Origin: Chryseobacterium formosum
Lineage (GTDB): Bacteria; Bacteroidota; Bacteroidia; Flavobacteriales; Weeksellaceae
Length of the DNA: 64,000 bases
NCBI RefSeq assembly: GCF_026460885.1
Contig: NZ_JAOVZW010000001.1
Span: 124,001 to 188,000 of the forward strand
Reading direction: 5' to 3'
Numbering within the stretch: position 1 is the stretch's first letter; every line of letters begins with the position of its first letter. The translations under genes were made by a program, and so were the position numbers. Positions 40,391 to 50,464 of this stretch are shown here, piece by piece. A model generated the notes under the pieces. The model had not been told where the DNA came from and did not search any database. It saw nothing but the letters and a program-made list of their open reading frames with translations.

Positions 40391-41147
40391 ATAAATCTTT
40401 ACCAAGAAAATACAGTCCTTTCAACGTATGAAGTCGGTCTGCGATATGTATTTTTTCAGTTAAAGGTTTGTAAACGTGGGAAACTCCGCCGGTTGCGATG
40501 ACAAAACAATCGTCATTCACCTCATCGTTAATGCGATCGATGAAACCTTCTACCATTCCGAGGAAGCCGTAAACCATTCCGCTTTGCATACAGGTAATCG
40601 TATCTAAACCCAATACCGATTTTGGCTTTACCAATTCAATTTCAGGAAGTTGAGCAGTCTGACTGATAAGAGAGTTTAAAGAAGTTACAATTCCCGGAGC
40701 GATAATTACGCCTAAACATTCACCATTTTCGGCAACACAACTTGCAGTAAGCGCAGTACCAAAATCAAGAACAATTTTTTTTCTTCCAGGGTACATATTA
40801 TGTGCAGCAACTAAATTTGCATAAATATCTGTTCCCATTTGCTTCGATTTTGCTACGACTTCCGAAGGAGTTGTTCTGTCAACCATCACAGGAGTAATTC
40901 CATGAATTTTTCTTATTGCAGAAGTTATTTCTCTTGTTAATTGTGGTACTACAGAACCTACAATTATTTTTTTAATATCTTGAGGATCAATTTTATAGGT
41001 TTGATACAAAATCAACATCTGACCATGCAGTTCATCTGCAGTACGGTAAGGTTTTGTATTGATAATCCACGAAATATCACAATTGTCATCATCAAAAAGA
41101 CCAAATCTGATATTGCTGTTTCCAACATTGATTACGATAGAATTCAT
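40389..41147 (-). CDS. coaX: Type III pantothenate kinase
   Basis: About 252 aa, starting at MNSIVINVGNSNIRFG (41147); a longer frame to 41177 adds ten unlikely residues. CoaX phosphorylates pantothenate as the first step of CoA synthesis. The phosphate-1 motif normally reads DxGNT; here it is INVGNSN with Asn at the Asp position. The GTDIYANLVAAH and VLDFGTALTASCV blocks stand where GxDR..N and DxGTAxT are expected, and GVIIAPGI is normal. It is CoaX by overall pattern, but with several changed motif residues. Confidence 0.85.
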   Translation of the reverse strand: MNSIVINVGNSNIRFGLFDDDNCDISWIINTKPYRTADELHGQMLILYQTYKIDPQDIKKIIVGSVVPQLTREITSAIRKIHGITPVMVDRTTPSEVVAKSKQMGTDIYANLVAAHNMYPGRKKIVLDFGTALTASCVAENGECLGVIIAPGIVTSLNSLISQTAQLPEIELVKPKSVLGLDTITCMQSGMVYGFLGMVEGFIDRINDEVNDDCFVIATGGVSHVYKPLTEKIHIADRLHTLKGLYFLGKDL

Positions 41148-41309
41148 TGACATATTTTTCGGTCGGAAACCCATCAAAGTCTTTTAAACACAAATGAATA
41201 TCCAATTAATTTTTCAAAGGTAAAAATAATACTTTTCTTTAAAAAAATCCTTTCAATATTAATGAAAATGGTTTATACTTGTAATAGATTTATTTTAAAT
41301 CAAACCAAT

Positions 41310-41912
41310 ATGAAAAAATTTCTTGTGCTTATTCTTATCATTCAGTCTTTATCTGTATTTGGGCAGAAAATATTTAAAGATGAAAACGATAACATTATTC
41401 CAGAAGAAGTCTACAACAATCGAAAACTAATTCAGGGAGAATTCAAAGCATGTAATGATTCTTTACAAATATGTAAAATTATCATTAACAGATCTGAGCA
41501 AGGAAATATAGAAACGGACAAGTTATTGAAAGATCTGGAAAACCTTTTAGATTATAAAATAGATAAAAATCAACCTACGATAATTACATTCCATCCTGGA
41601 AAAGACAGATGTAATTCTACAGGAACAGCAACCGCAACAAGTCAGTATTTATGGCACAAGGAAAAAGAAAATCTTTCGGATAAAATAAAAAAATCAAATT
41701 ATCTATACATCTATAAAGACAAAACAAATATAAAAACGATTAAAAAATTGAAATGGTTTAAAGACCCTAAAAACATTATAGAAAATACATTTTTTCAATA
41801 TCATTATCCTTGCAGTAGCTATGTAATTATTTATAACAATAAATATAGGAGCTACTTTGGAGAGTTTTCTCAGAATCAAGTTTATAATGATTTGAAAGAA
41901 ATTATTAAATAA
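41310..41912 (+). CDS. Exported protein of unknown function
   Basis: About 200 aa from the ATG at 41310, with a signal peptide (MKKFLVLILIIQSLSVFGQ). The mature part is Lys/Asn/Tyr-rich. It has scattered Cys (CNDSLQICK, DRCNSTG, YPCSSYV) but no motif I recognise. The M23 peptidase gene starts 17 bp downstream, so they are likely co-transcribed. Relation to wall metabolism is only suggested by this. Confidence 0.65.
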   Translation: MKKFLVLILIIQSLSVFGQKIFKDENDNIIPEEVYNNRKLIQGEFKACNDSLQICKIIINRSEQGNIETDKLLKDLENLLDYKIDKNQPTIITFHPGKDRCNSTGTATATSQYLWHKEKENLSDKIKKSNYLYIYKDKTNIKTIKKLKWFKDPKNIIENTFFQYHYPCSSYVIIYNNKYRSYFGEFSQNQVYNDLKEIIK

Positions 41913-41929
41913 GAAATAAAACTTTTAAG

Positions 41930-42763
41930 ATGAAAAAAAATTTAATCTTCCTATTAATAATTCAGTTTACGTTCTTATTCTCTCAGAAAAACATAAAAAT
42001 GTATCCTGAAAGAAAAGGAGATACACTTATCTATTATGTCGACAATCAGGAAATTTATCCCGTTTCTTTAGTTTTTAGCGGTCAACCTGAAATTGAAAAT
42101 CTGAAAAAACCTGAACTTTTTAAAACAACACAGGTTATTCCGGCAAAATCGGTCAAACAAAAAGTAACATATTTTGTGGTAAACGATAAAAAGAAAGGTT
42201 GGGGTATAAAGAAAATGCCAAGCTATCTTATATATGTAGGAGATATTATCATTAAAAATTATGATAATAATTACGAATATGAGCTTCCATTCCAGAAAGG
42301 AAAATCTTTTAATATTTATCAGGGATACAATGGAACTTTTTCTCATCAGAACGAATATTCTCTCGATTTCACTATGCCTGAAGGAACCGAAATTGTTGCA
42401 GCAAGAGAAGGTTTAATCATTGATGTATTACAGAGTAACAACAAAAATTGTCCTACAAAAGATTGTGCTCCATTTGGAAATTATGTAACTATTTTACATT
42501 CTGATGGAACTCTTGCACAATATTTTCATTTAAAACAAAACGGAGCGAAAGTAACAATCGGAGACAATGTTACAAAAGGACAACTAATTGCTTTAAGTGG
42601 AAATACAGGTTGGAGTAATGGTCCGCATCTGCATTTCGTTGCTTACATTCCAAGTGCAACTGCTGAAAAATATAGAATTACAATAAAAACACTTTTCAAA
42701 ACCGGTAACGGAAGCACATCTGAATATTTAAGCGAAAAGAAAACGTATTCTAAGGATTATTAA
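41930..42763 (+). CDS. M23-family (LytM-type) metallopeptidase, exported
   Basis: 277 aa with signal peptide (MKKNLIFLLIIQFTFLFSQ). The C-terminal LytM domain (about 120-250) has the zinc ligands: HQNEYSLDF (His and Asp) and GPHLHF (HxH), with the AREGLIIDVL and GNYVTILHSDGTLAQYFHL blocks. Such enzymes cut peptidoglycan cross-bridges or act as activators when degenerate; here the ligands look intact. N-terminal about 100 residues are a family-specific beta domain. Second gene of a two-gene unit. Confidence 0.88.
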   Translation: MKKNLIFLLIIQFTFLFSQKNIKMYPERKGDTLIYYVDNQEIYPVSLVFSGQPEIENLKKPELFKTTQVIPAKSVKQKVTYFVVNDKKKGWGIKKMPSYLIYVGDIIIKNYDNNYEYELPFQKGKSFNIYQGYNGTFSHQNEYSLDFTMPEGTEIVAAREGLIIDVLQSNNKNCPTKDCAPFGNYVTILHSDGTLAQYFHLKQNGAKVTIGDNVTKGQLIALSGNTGWSNGPHLHFVAYIPSATAEKYRITIKTLFKTGNGSTSEYLSEKKTYSKDY

Positions 42764-42834
42764 ATTAAAAATGTCTTTTCTCAAAACAAATATTTTTTTA
42801 ACAAAATACACTTTACTTTTGAGATTGTAATAAA

Positions 42835-42862
42835 AAAAGCTTCCGATTTCTCAGAAGCTTTT
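42835..42862. terminator. Bidirectional terminator between the M23 gene and prfA
   Basis: AAAAGCTTC (42835-42843) and GAAGCTTTT (42854-42862), between convergent genes. Confidence 0.8.
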
Positions 42863-42882
42863 GTATTTAATGGAAAAAAGAT

Positions 42883-43968
42883 TTAATAATTATCTTCTTC
42901 TCCTTTCATTTTTTCAGCATTTTCGGCCATGATTACGGCATCAATCATATCAGAAATATCACCATTCATGTATGCATCAAGATTGTACATTGATTTGTTG
43001 ATTCTGTGATCGGTAACTCTACCTTGTGGATAGTTGTACGTTTTAATCTTTGCAGAACGGTCACCCGTAGAAACCATCGACTTTCTTTGTGCAGCAACAT
43101 CTCCAACCGCTTTTTGAACTTCAATATCGTATAATTTGGTTCTCAACATTTCCATTGCCAATTCTCTGTTTGCCAACTGCGAACGAGCCTGCTGACAAAC
43201 AACCACCATTCCTGAAGGTTTGTGCGTTAACTGTACTTTCGTTTCAACCTTGTTTACGTTTTGTCCACCTGCTCCTCCTGAACGTGAAGTCTGCATTTCG
43301 ATATCTGCAGGATTTAATTCAAAATCGATTTCTTCAGCTTCCGGCAAAACGGCAACAGTGATAGCAGAAGTATGTACACGACCTTGAGATTCTGTTTCCG
43401 GAACACGTTGAACACGGTGAACACCAGATTCAAATTTCATGATTCCATAAACACCATCTCCTTCAATTCTCAGAATTAATTCTTTATATCCTTTAGATGC
43501 TTCACTAGAATCTGTGATTTCGTGTTTCCAGCCTTTGGTTTTAAAAAACATTGCATACGCTCTATAAACATCTTCCACGAAAATTGCAGCTTCATCACCA
43601 CCTGTTCCGGCACGAAGTTCTACAATTACGTTTTTATCATCAGCAGGATCTTTTGGAATCAAAAGTACTTTCAATTCTTCCTCCAAACCTGGAAGTTTTT
43701 GCTGAGCTTCTACTTTTTCTTCTTTAGCCATATCAACAAGGTCTCTGTCTGAACCATCTGCAATGATTTCTTCAGATTCTGCGATATTGTCTAAAGCGCC
43801 TTTATATTGGTTGTAAACGTGTACAATTTTTCCTAAATCGCTGTATTCTTTGTTTAAAGAAGAATATCTTTTCTGGTCTGAAATGACATCAGGCTGAATA
43901 ATAAGATCGGCAACCTCATTATATCTCTGTTTTATCGCTTCTAATTTTGGAATTAATGATTTAGACAT
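42883..43968 (-). CDS. prfA: Peptide chain release factor 1
   Basis: 361 aa, full length. RF1 recognises UAA/UAG and triggers peptide release. The GGQ motif is at 234-236 in [13 protein letters not shown]. The stop-codon tripeptide region reads [15 protein letters not shown], i.e. PET at the PxT position typical of RF1 (RF2 has SPF). Start at [13 protein letters not shown]. Monocistronic. Confidence 0.96.
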   Translation of the reverse strand: MSKSLIPKLEAIKQRYNEVADLIIQPDVISDQKRYSSLNKEYSDLGKIVHVYNQYKGALDNIAESEEIIADGSDRDLVDMAKEEKVEAQQKLPGLEEELKVLLIPKDPADDKNVIVELRAGTGGDEAAIFVEDVYRAYAMFFKTKGWKHEITDSSEASKGYKELILRIEGDGVYGIMKFESGVHRVQRVPETESQGRVHTSAITVAVLPEAEEIDFELNPADIEMQTSRSGGAGGQNVNKVETKVQLTHKPSGMVVVCQQARSQLANRELAMEMLRTKLYDIEVQKAVGDVAAQRKSMVSTGDRSAKIKTYNYPQGRVTDHRINKSMYNLDAYMNGDISDMIDAVIMAENAEKMKGEEDNY

Positions 43969-44068
43969 ATTAAAAATTTAGTTGGCAAAGATACGGAATT
44001 GACAACGAAGAACAAAAGTGATTTTCATACTCTTAAACTTCTGATTTGCTTATGACCCCAAATATAAT

Positions 44069-44833
44069 TTATTTATCAAATTCCATTTGTTTACTGCTCT
44101 TTTCTCTGTCTTCCTTTACATCTTCTTTACTTGCTTCTACATCTTTTATATTTCTTACAACAAAGTATTGCGGGCTCATCAAAGCATATAATTTGAATAA
44201 TGTAGCCGGAATTACCTTTGTTTTATATGTAAGATTTCCAGATATGGTTGCAGCTGATGAAGATGTTGTCTGTACTGTTTCGGGGAAATCTTCATTCAAG
44301 CCAAAATCCCAATCTTTTTCGATAAACTTAGCTTTCTTATAATATTTCATAAAATTCCCTTGTCCAGCGAGTCTATTATCCATATCAAGCGCTTTTTTCA
44401 GACTTGCATCAGAGACTTCTTCCAGAGAATCTGTTTTAGAATAATAAATCATGCTATCTATAACTACAAAATGGTGTCCTGCTGTAAAATCTATATTTGT
44501 ATTATATGTTGACGAAAATTTGGTATCAGATCCGTAAGGCTGGCTCATTACTACAAAATCGTCATCATTAAGATTTAAAATTCCTCCTTTTTTTGATATT
44601 GTTTGGTTAAATTCTTTTCCGTTATTAAGTTTAAATGTATGATTCCCTTCCGTTATTGTAATTGAAGTGCTTGTAGAATCTTCTGACAGTTTAAATTTAA
44701 ATTCATTATCTACCAATAAAATTCCTTTTTGCGTTTCAGGGTCATAGCTTACATCGATTGTTACCGAAGCTTTGTGGCAGGAAATCATTGTGAAGATTAC
44801 AATTAATAATTGAAGGATAGTTTTGAGTTTCAT
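44069..44833 (-). CDS. Lipoprotein of unknown function
   Basis: 254 aa. The signal ends in a lipobox (IVIFTMISC at about 11-19), so the protein is lipid-anchored. The mature part has a beta-rich first half (ITITEGNHTFKLNNGKEF, which resembles a PEGA-like or Ig-like strand pattern) and a charged Lys/Glu tail (EASKEDVKEDREKS). No family recognised. Divergent from the next gene. Confidence 0.65.
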   Translation of the reverse strand: MKLKTILQLLIVIFTMISCHKASVTIDVSYDPETQKGILLVDNEFKFKLSEDSTSTSITITEGNHTFKLNNGKEFNQTISKKGGILNLNDDDFVVMSQPYGSDTKFSSTYNTNIDFTAGHHFVVIDSMIYYSKTDSLEEVSDASLKKALDMDNRLAGQGNFMKYYKKAKFIEKDWDFGLNEDFPETVQTTSSSAATISGNLTYKTKVIPATLFKLYALMSPQYFVVRNIKDVEASKEDVKEDREKSSKQMEFDK

Positions 44834-44895
44834 AGATTATTTTTTTTATAAACATAACTAAAATTTTTATATTGCGCCACTAATAACATTAAACC

Positions 44896-45891
44896 ATGAG
44901 TATCGTTTTCGGACACAACAACTTCGTCATTAAAAGATTATTTCCAAAAGAACTGGGATTAGAAAATAATCCTGAAATGAAGAATGCAGAGATACAGCTT
45001 ATTCAGAAATATGCGCATCTTTATTTTATTCCGGTTTTCCCAATTGGGCAGGAATGGGTTTTAAGACGAGACGGAAAATCTTATCATCTTATCAATAATT
45101 TGCAGCAGCAGCTTCTTTATAAATATCCTTCGAGAGTTCATGTTGGAGCTTTTGCTCTTCCTATTATTTTGATTCTGGGATTGTTAGGTTACACTGGTTA
45201 TGAAAAAATTTCTCAATATCAATCAGAAAGAAGATATGCTGCAGAAATGGAAAGAAACGGAATTTTATTAACCAAACAGCTTGATTCTATAGACAATAAA
45301 AACAGCGTGATTTTTTCTTTTGAAGGTGATAGTTACACCGATGAAAATTATTCTGTTTTAAAAAGACAAGGAGACAAATTTTTATTACAAAAGATAAGTG
45401 GAGAAGGAGAAATGACCACCCCTAATTTTATAGATTATCATTTGGCTTCAAAAGACGAAGAAAACACTAATGACAGCATTTGGATAACTAAACAAGAAAT
45501 TATAAAAAGTATTCCATCAAAAGAACCTTTTTCAAAAAAGCAAATAAGTGCATTGGGAAAATCATTAATTTTATCAAACATTTATATTATTAAAGATGCT
45601 TATTTTAAAGAAGATACTCCTGATGAAGCAAAAAGCTCGTTATACAATGAGTTTGTAAATTATGGGAAAAATGCAGTGATTGACAGTCTCGTTCCTTCCA
45701 ATAAATCTGAAGACTGGAAACTTTCTAAAACAAAAACAGTAAATTTTAAAGAACGATTCGCCATAAAAACAGAAAGCAGAAACTCTGCAACGCTATACTA
45801 CCATACTGTTCCTGATAATATCCAACACACATTAAAAGTAAATAATCACAAAATCGAAAATAAAGGAGACCAATCTTCATATAATTATTAA
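44896..45891 (+). CDS. Single-pass membrane protein of unknown function
   Basis: 331 aa. The N-terminal 80 residues (MSIVFGHNNFVIKRLFPKELGL..YAHLYFIPVFPIGQEWVLRRDGKSYHLI) recall small cytoplasmic zinc-ribbon-like domains in which FPIGQ..VLR follows a ribbon; the Cys are absent here. One membrane segment is at about 84-103 (FALPIILILGLLGYTGY). The rest would be periplasmic, with no motif I can name. Ends at a bidirectional terminator. Confidence 0.65.
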   Translation: MSIVFGHNNFVIKRLFPKELGLENNPEMKNAEIQLIQKYAHLYFIPVFPIGQEWVLRRDGKSYHLINNLQQQLLYKYPSRVHVGAFALPIILILGLLGYTGYEKISQYQSERRYAAEMERNGILLTKQLDSIDNKNSVIFSFEGDSYTDENYSVLKRQGDKFLLQKISGEGEMTTPNFIDYHLASKDEENTNDSIWITKQEIIKSIPSKEPFSKKQISALGKSLILSNIYIIKDAYFKEDTPDEAKSSLYNEFVNYGKNAVIDSLVPSNKSEDWKLSKTKTVNFKERFAIKTESRNSATLYYHTVPDNIQHTLKVNNHKIENKGDQSSYNY

Positions 45892-45893
45892 AA

Positions 45894-45924
45894 CAAAACC
45901 TCATGCAAAATACATGAGGTTTTG
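45894..45924. terminator. Bidirectional terminator
   Basis: CAAAACCTCATG (45894-45905) and CATGAGGTTTTG (45913-45924), 7-nt loop, between convergent genes. Confidence 0.85.
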
Positions 45925-45967
45925 GGTATAAAAAATTAATAATATGAATCAATTATTATGAAATGGT

Positions 45968-48049
45968 TTAATTCTTAATCACTTTTTTAGAGATTTTTTG
46001 TCCGTCTTTCAATAGAAGTTCCACAATATAAACTCCTTTTTGAAGCGACTGTATATTGATTCGATTGTTTGAAAACTGAACATCCATTCTCTGACCTAGG
46101 ATATTGGTAACGTTTACTTTATCAATCGTAGCATCTGTTTTAATATTTAAAATTCCATTGGTCGGATTTGGATAAATTCCTAAAGTTACTTTTTTAATAT
46201 CCGAAGTTCCTAAACCGGTCGTTGTTTCTTTAATACATCTTACAGATTGACCTTGAGCTCTCGGACCTCCAGAGTTTGGATTTGCCAAAGATGTAGAATT
46301 ATATAAATATTTCCCTCCTGTATTTGCAACATCACCACTCCAGTAATACCCTCTTTCGCCAACATAAGTGAAGCCACCAGAACTTTGACTTCTATATCCT
46401 GCTGCAGGTAATTTTAATTTGCTGGTATAAGCATTTGCTGCACTAGACATTCCTTCTGCACCTACTGCAGCAATCCAATCAGCCTGAGAAGGAAGTTTCC
46501 AACCCGTACCAATTGCTTTACAAGGATCAACACTTACTGTTGAAGTTATTGCTGAGGTATTTGCACCGTTCCAAAGATCACTTAGTGCATTTGTTGACCA
46601 CCAAGCCGGACTATTTCCTAAAATAAAAGAAGTAATTCCAGCCAAACCAGTAGGATTATTTGTTGAAGGAACTGTTGTCGTTGCCGAATTTCTGTTTTGG
46701 TGCCCATCATCCCATCTTCCCCACTGGAAAAGGTCTCCGTAAGAATCTGCATCTGCCATTGAAGTTGCAACTTGTGAACTTCCTAAGTTTTGCTGAAGCC
46801 AAACTTTTCCATCCGCTCCTCTCACTGTAGTATAAGTTACTTGCTGACCTTTATAAGTGAAAGTTACACAACTTGTGTCTCCAGGATTTGTTCCAGGATC
46901 CGCATTGCTACAAGCAGGAGTTGTATTTGGTAATTGAATTTTCTTCACCTTAACTCCACTCTGAGAATAAGTAAGAACTAAAGTATTATTAAATGCATCA
47001 TACTGTAAATCATTATAAGTAGCCGTTCCATCAGAAACAAAGTCACCTCCGAAAGTTTCCCAGGTATTTGTTGTTGAATTATATTCGTAAACGGTATTTT
47101 TCCCACTGTTTACAGACCATCCATTTGCTACAGTATATATTTTTCCAGAAGGCGTAACTGCAATAGAGACATTATACAAATCATTAGAAATTCCAAAATT
47201 GGCATTTCCAACCTGAACCCAGTTTGTACCATCGAATTTTTTTACATTTAATTTTCTATTGTTGTCCGAAGTCGATGAATAAACCACATACAAAGTATTA
47301 TCAGCACCGATTGCAATATCTGAAGTCGCATTAGTACCTTCTGTAAAAGCATTTCCCACAGAAGCACCACCAACTAAAGTCCATGGATCAGTTGCTGAAG
47401 CTGTTAAATTATTTTCATAAACTTTTACACCTGATGAAATATGGCAAACGTACACTTTACCGTTCGTTCCCGTCACCATTTCCGCATGAGTAGGATTTCC
47501 TCCTGCAATATTTGAAGGTCCCACCTGTTCCCAAACGTTGTTTACCAACCTTTTTACAGTTCCTAAACCAACAGATGCATAAACAAAAGGAACGTTATTG
47601 GGTGCAACTGCCGAAGCCTGATAATTTGTAGTATCAGTAAATGGAAGCGAAAGTAAACTCCAAGATGTACCATTAAATTTTCTAACTTCCATTCCTGAAT
47701 TTGGATATCCCCATTGATTTGTGTAATACAAATTTCCAGTTGCATCTAGTGAAAGCGAGTTGTAAGTTGCTGTAGCTGTTGTAATTCCTGCAGTTCCGCC
47801 AACATAAGACCAAGAAGTTCCGTTAAATTTTTGTACTGAACCTTTTTGAACAGAAACATCATAATATGAAACGTAATAATTTCCCTGTGCATCGATTGCA
47901 AGATTATTAAAACTGCTTGCTCCTGCAGAAATACTTCCCGCAGAACCTACATCAACCCACTGTTGTGCATTGAGTGAACTTGCTACTATAGAAAGGATGC
48001 CTATTCCGGCTCCGATTTTTTTTGCTGTTGTTTGTAAATTTTTAAACAT
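45968..48049 (-). CDS. T9SS-secreted FISUMP-domain protein (intact paralogue)
   Basis: 693 aa with an N-terminal export signal (ending SLNAQQ). The first about 370 residues carry repeated LAIDAQGNYYVSYYD, VQKFNGTSWSYVG-type blocks that fit a beta-propeller. Then comes a Fibrobacter succinogenes major paralogous (FISUMP) domain: VTYTTVRGADGKVWLQQNLGSSQVATS, DLFQWGRWDDGHQNR, GTGWKLPSQADW, closing with GQSVRCIK. The last about 80 residues are a type A T9SS sorting domain (IYPNPTNGILNIK..GVYIVELLLKDGQKISKKVIKN). So it is probably exported through the Por system to the surface. Role unknown; a close paralogue lies directly upstream. Confidence 0.88.
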   Translation of the reverse strand: MFKNLQTTAKKIGAGIGILSIVASSLNAQQWVDVGSAGSISAGASSFNNLAIDAQGNYYVSYYDVSVQKGSVQKFNGTSWSYVGGTAGITTATATYNSLSLDATGNLYYTNQWGYPNSGMEVRKFNGTSWSLLSLPFTDTTNYQASAVAPNNVPFVYASVGLGTVKRLVNNVWEQVGPSNIAGGNPTHAEMVTGTNGKVYVCHISSGVKVYENNLTASATDPWTLVGGASVGNAFTEGTNATSDIAIGADNTLYVVYSSTSDNNRKLNVKKFDGTNWVQVGNANFGISNDLYNVSIAVTPSGKIYTVANGWSVNSGKNTVYEYNSTTNTWETFGGDFVSDGTATYNDLQYDAFNNTLVLTYSQSGVKVKKIQLPNTTPACSNADPGTNPGDTSCVTFTYKGQQVTYTTVRGADGKVWLQQNLGSSQVATSMADADSYGDLFQWGRWDDGHQNRNSATTTVPSTNNPTGLAGITSFILGNSPAWWSTNALSDLWNGANTSAITSTVSVDPCKAIGTGWKLPSQADWIAAVGAEGMSSAANAYTSKLKLPAAGYRSQSSGGFTYVGERGYYWSGDVANTGGKYLYNSTSLANPNSGGPRAQGQSVRCIKETTTGLGTSDIKKVTLGIYPNPTNGILNIKTDATIDKVNVTNILGQRMDVQFSNNRINIQSLQKGVYIVELLLKDGQKISKKVIKN

Positions 48050-48094
48050 AAATAAGTTATTTTTATTTATTCTAAATTATTTTAAAATTTTCCG

Positions 48095-48102
48095 CAAAAT
48101 TA
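48095..48102 (-). promoter_or_regulatory. -7 promoter element (TAATTTTG, minus strand)
   Basis: 46 nt upstream of the ATG at 48049. The following leader (TTTAGAATAAATAAAAATAA) is nearly the same as that of the paralogue. Confidence 0.6.
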
Positions 48103-48252
48103 ATCTTGAAAACAAAGAATAGGTTATCATTTCCAACCTTTCGATTATCATATCAAACATGATGCTTATCATTGATTTGATTATAAAAGCATTAGACGAC
48201 CATTTCAAAAAAGAAACAGCCGTCTAAAAATAAATCAAATGTTAAATGAACG

Positions 48253-50338
48253 TTAGTTTTTAATAACTTTTTTCGAGATTTTTTGTCCGTTTTTCATAAC
48301 CACCTCTACAATATACACTCCTTTTGGTAATCCTTGTAAATTAATCTGATTATTTGAGTACTGAACTTTTAATCTTTGACCTACAATATTGGTAACATTT
48401 ACGTTTTCAATTGGTGAGTCAGTTTTGATATTTAAAATACCATTTGTTGGGTTTGGATAAACTCCAACAGTTACTTTTTTAATATCAGCCGTTCCTAAAC
48501 CTGTAGTTACTTGTTTGATACATCTTACAGACATTCCAGCGTCTCTACTCGCACTGTTTGATAAAGCAGAATATTGACTTACATATAAATGTTGTCCAGA
48601 ACCTGTGTAAGGTGAAGATGATGAAGACCAAAGATAAAGTCGAGTTCCAGGAGAGAAAATTCCACTATAATCTTTCATTTCCTGCAGGAATAAGTTTTAA
48701 GTTACTCGAAAGCGCAGAATTAAATTCAGTAATATTCTCAGCAGTTACCGCTGCATCAACTTCAGTCACAGTTGGAAGTCTCCAATCTGAACCAATTGCT
48801 TTGCATGGATCTACTCCATTCGTAGCCGTTGCTGAAGAAGAATTTGCAGCAGACCATTTATCAGAAGTTATTCCTCCAGACCAAAAGTTTGATGATGAAT
48901 TATATGCTGCAGAATAGAATGTTGCATTCCCACCATTCAAACCTGCTGGATTGTTCGGAGAAGGAGCGGTTCCTGATAAAGCAGAACTTCTCAATTGATG
49001 ACCGTCATCCCATCTTCCCCATTGGAATAAGTCTCCATAAGCATCAGAATCCGTAAGAGATGTTGCCACTTTTGTACTTCCAAGATTTTGTTGAAGCCAG
49101 ATTTTACCATCCGTTCCTCTTACCGTAGCATAAGTTACAGATTGCCCTCTATAATTAAATGTTACACAACCAGTATCTCCTGGATTATTCCCCGGGTCAG
49201 TATTATTACAAGCAGGTGTAGTTAAAGGTGTAAGAGAAATTCTTTTAACTTTTGTAAAATCCTGAGAATATGCTAAAACAAGATAGTTATTAGTATTATC
49301 AATAATTAAATCATTATAAGTCGCTTCTCCATCAGAAATAAAATCACCTCCGAAAGTTGACCATGTATTAGTCGTGGTATCCAATTGGTAAGCTGTATTT
49401 TTTAAGAAATTATCATTTTCCCAACGACTTGCCACAACATAAGGTTTTCCGGAAGAAGTTACTGCAATTGAAACGTGTTGGACACCTCCTGCAGAAAAAT
49501 AGGCATTACCCATTTGTTCCCAAGTTGTACCATTGAATTTCTTTACATTTACTTTTCTTGAGTTTGCAGAATTAGAAACATAGGCAACATAAAGATTATT
49601 ATTAGCATCAATTGCAATATCAGAAGTATATTGTTCTCCGGAAGACGCTGCATCTACAATCGCTCCACCAACTAATGTCCAAGCATTTGAAGTTGTTGCT
49701 GTAGTAGTATTTTCGTACACTCTTAATCCACTTGCTACATTCGCCGTATAAACTTTATTATTGGTTCCAATGACCATTTCTGCAAAAGCCGCTCCGTTTG
49801 AAAATCCCGCATCTCCAACTTGTTCCCAAACTCCATTTACCAATCTTTTCACAATTCCAGAACTTTGCGTGCTGTAAGTAAACAAAATTCCTGATGGATC
49901 AACAGCTGAAGCGTGATAATTAATTGTTGAGGTTGTTGGACTTGCCAATTGAGTCCAAGAAGTTCCATTAAACTGGCGAACTTCTAAACCTGTTCCTTGG
50001 TTGGTATAGTAAAGATTTGTTCCAGTGGAATTGATTGACAATGAATTATAAGTTGCAAAACTTGTCGTAATTCCTGCACTTCCTCCTACATAAGACCATG
50101 AAGTCCCGTTAAATTTCTGAACTGAACCTTTTTGAACAGAAACATCGTAGTACGACAAGTAATAATTTCCCGCATTGTCAACAACTAAATTATTAAAGCT
50201 ACTTCCACCTGCCGAAACATTCGCAGAAGAACCCACATTTTGCCATTGTTGAGCATTTACAAAATTACTGGCTGCAATCGATAACGCAATTGCGCCTAAA
50301 CCGATTTTGACCATTGAAATGTATAAATTTTTAGACAT
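48253..50338 (-). pseudogene. T9SS-secreted FISUMP-domain protein, frameshifted paralogue
   Basis: Reads like the 45968-48049 protein: signal, VQKFNGTSWSYVGG repeats, FISUMP domain and a T9SS tail identical in its last residues. The frame from 50338 breaks after LKLIPAGNER and stops at 48665. The next frame carries on as DYSGIFSPGTRLYLW, MSVRCIK and the sorting domain to 48253. The total is 2086 nt, one base more than 695 codons; removing one A in the AAAG run (plus-strand 48673-48675) restores GNEDYSG. So one base was gained, in the genome or in the assembly. If real, the secreted form loses its sorting tail and surface delivery. Confidence 0.88.
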
Positions 50339-50383
50339 AATAGATATTATTTTTATTTATTCTAAATTTAATTTAATTTTGTG

Positions 50384-50391
50384 CAAAATTA
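50384..50391 (-). promoter_or_regulatory. -7 promoter element (TAATTTTG, minus strand)
   Basis: 46 nt upstream of the ATG at 50338; same box and leader as the paralogue at 48095-48102. Confidence 0.6.
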
Positions 50392-50464
50392 GCGCGCATC
50401 TCAAATCCCTACTTATCATTTTCAAACTTTTACTTATCGGATGCAGCTTTTTTATTCAAATACT

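Noticed and set aside
43089..43361. 90-aa plus-strand frame inside prfA
   Set aside because: Shadow of prfA, including its GGQ region; no independent signal.
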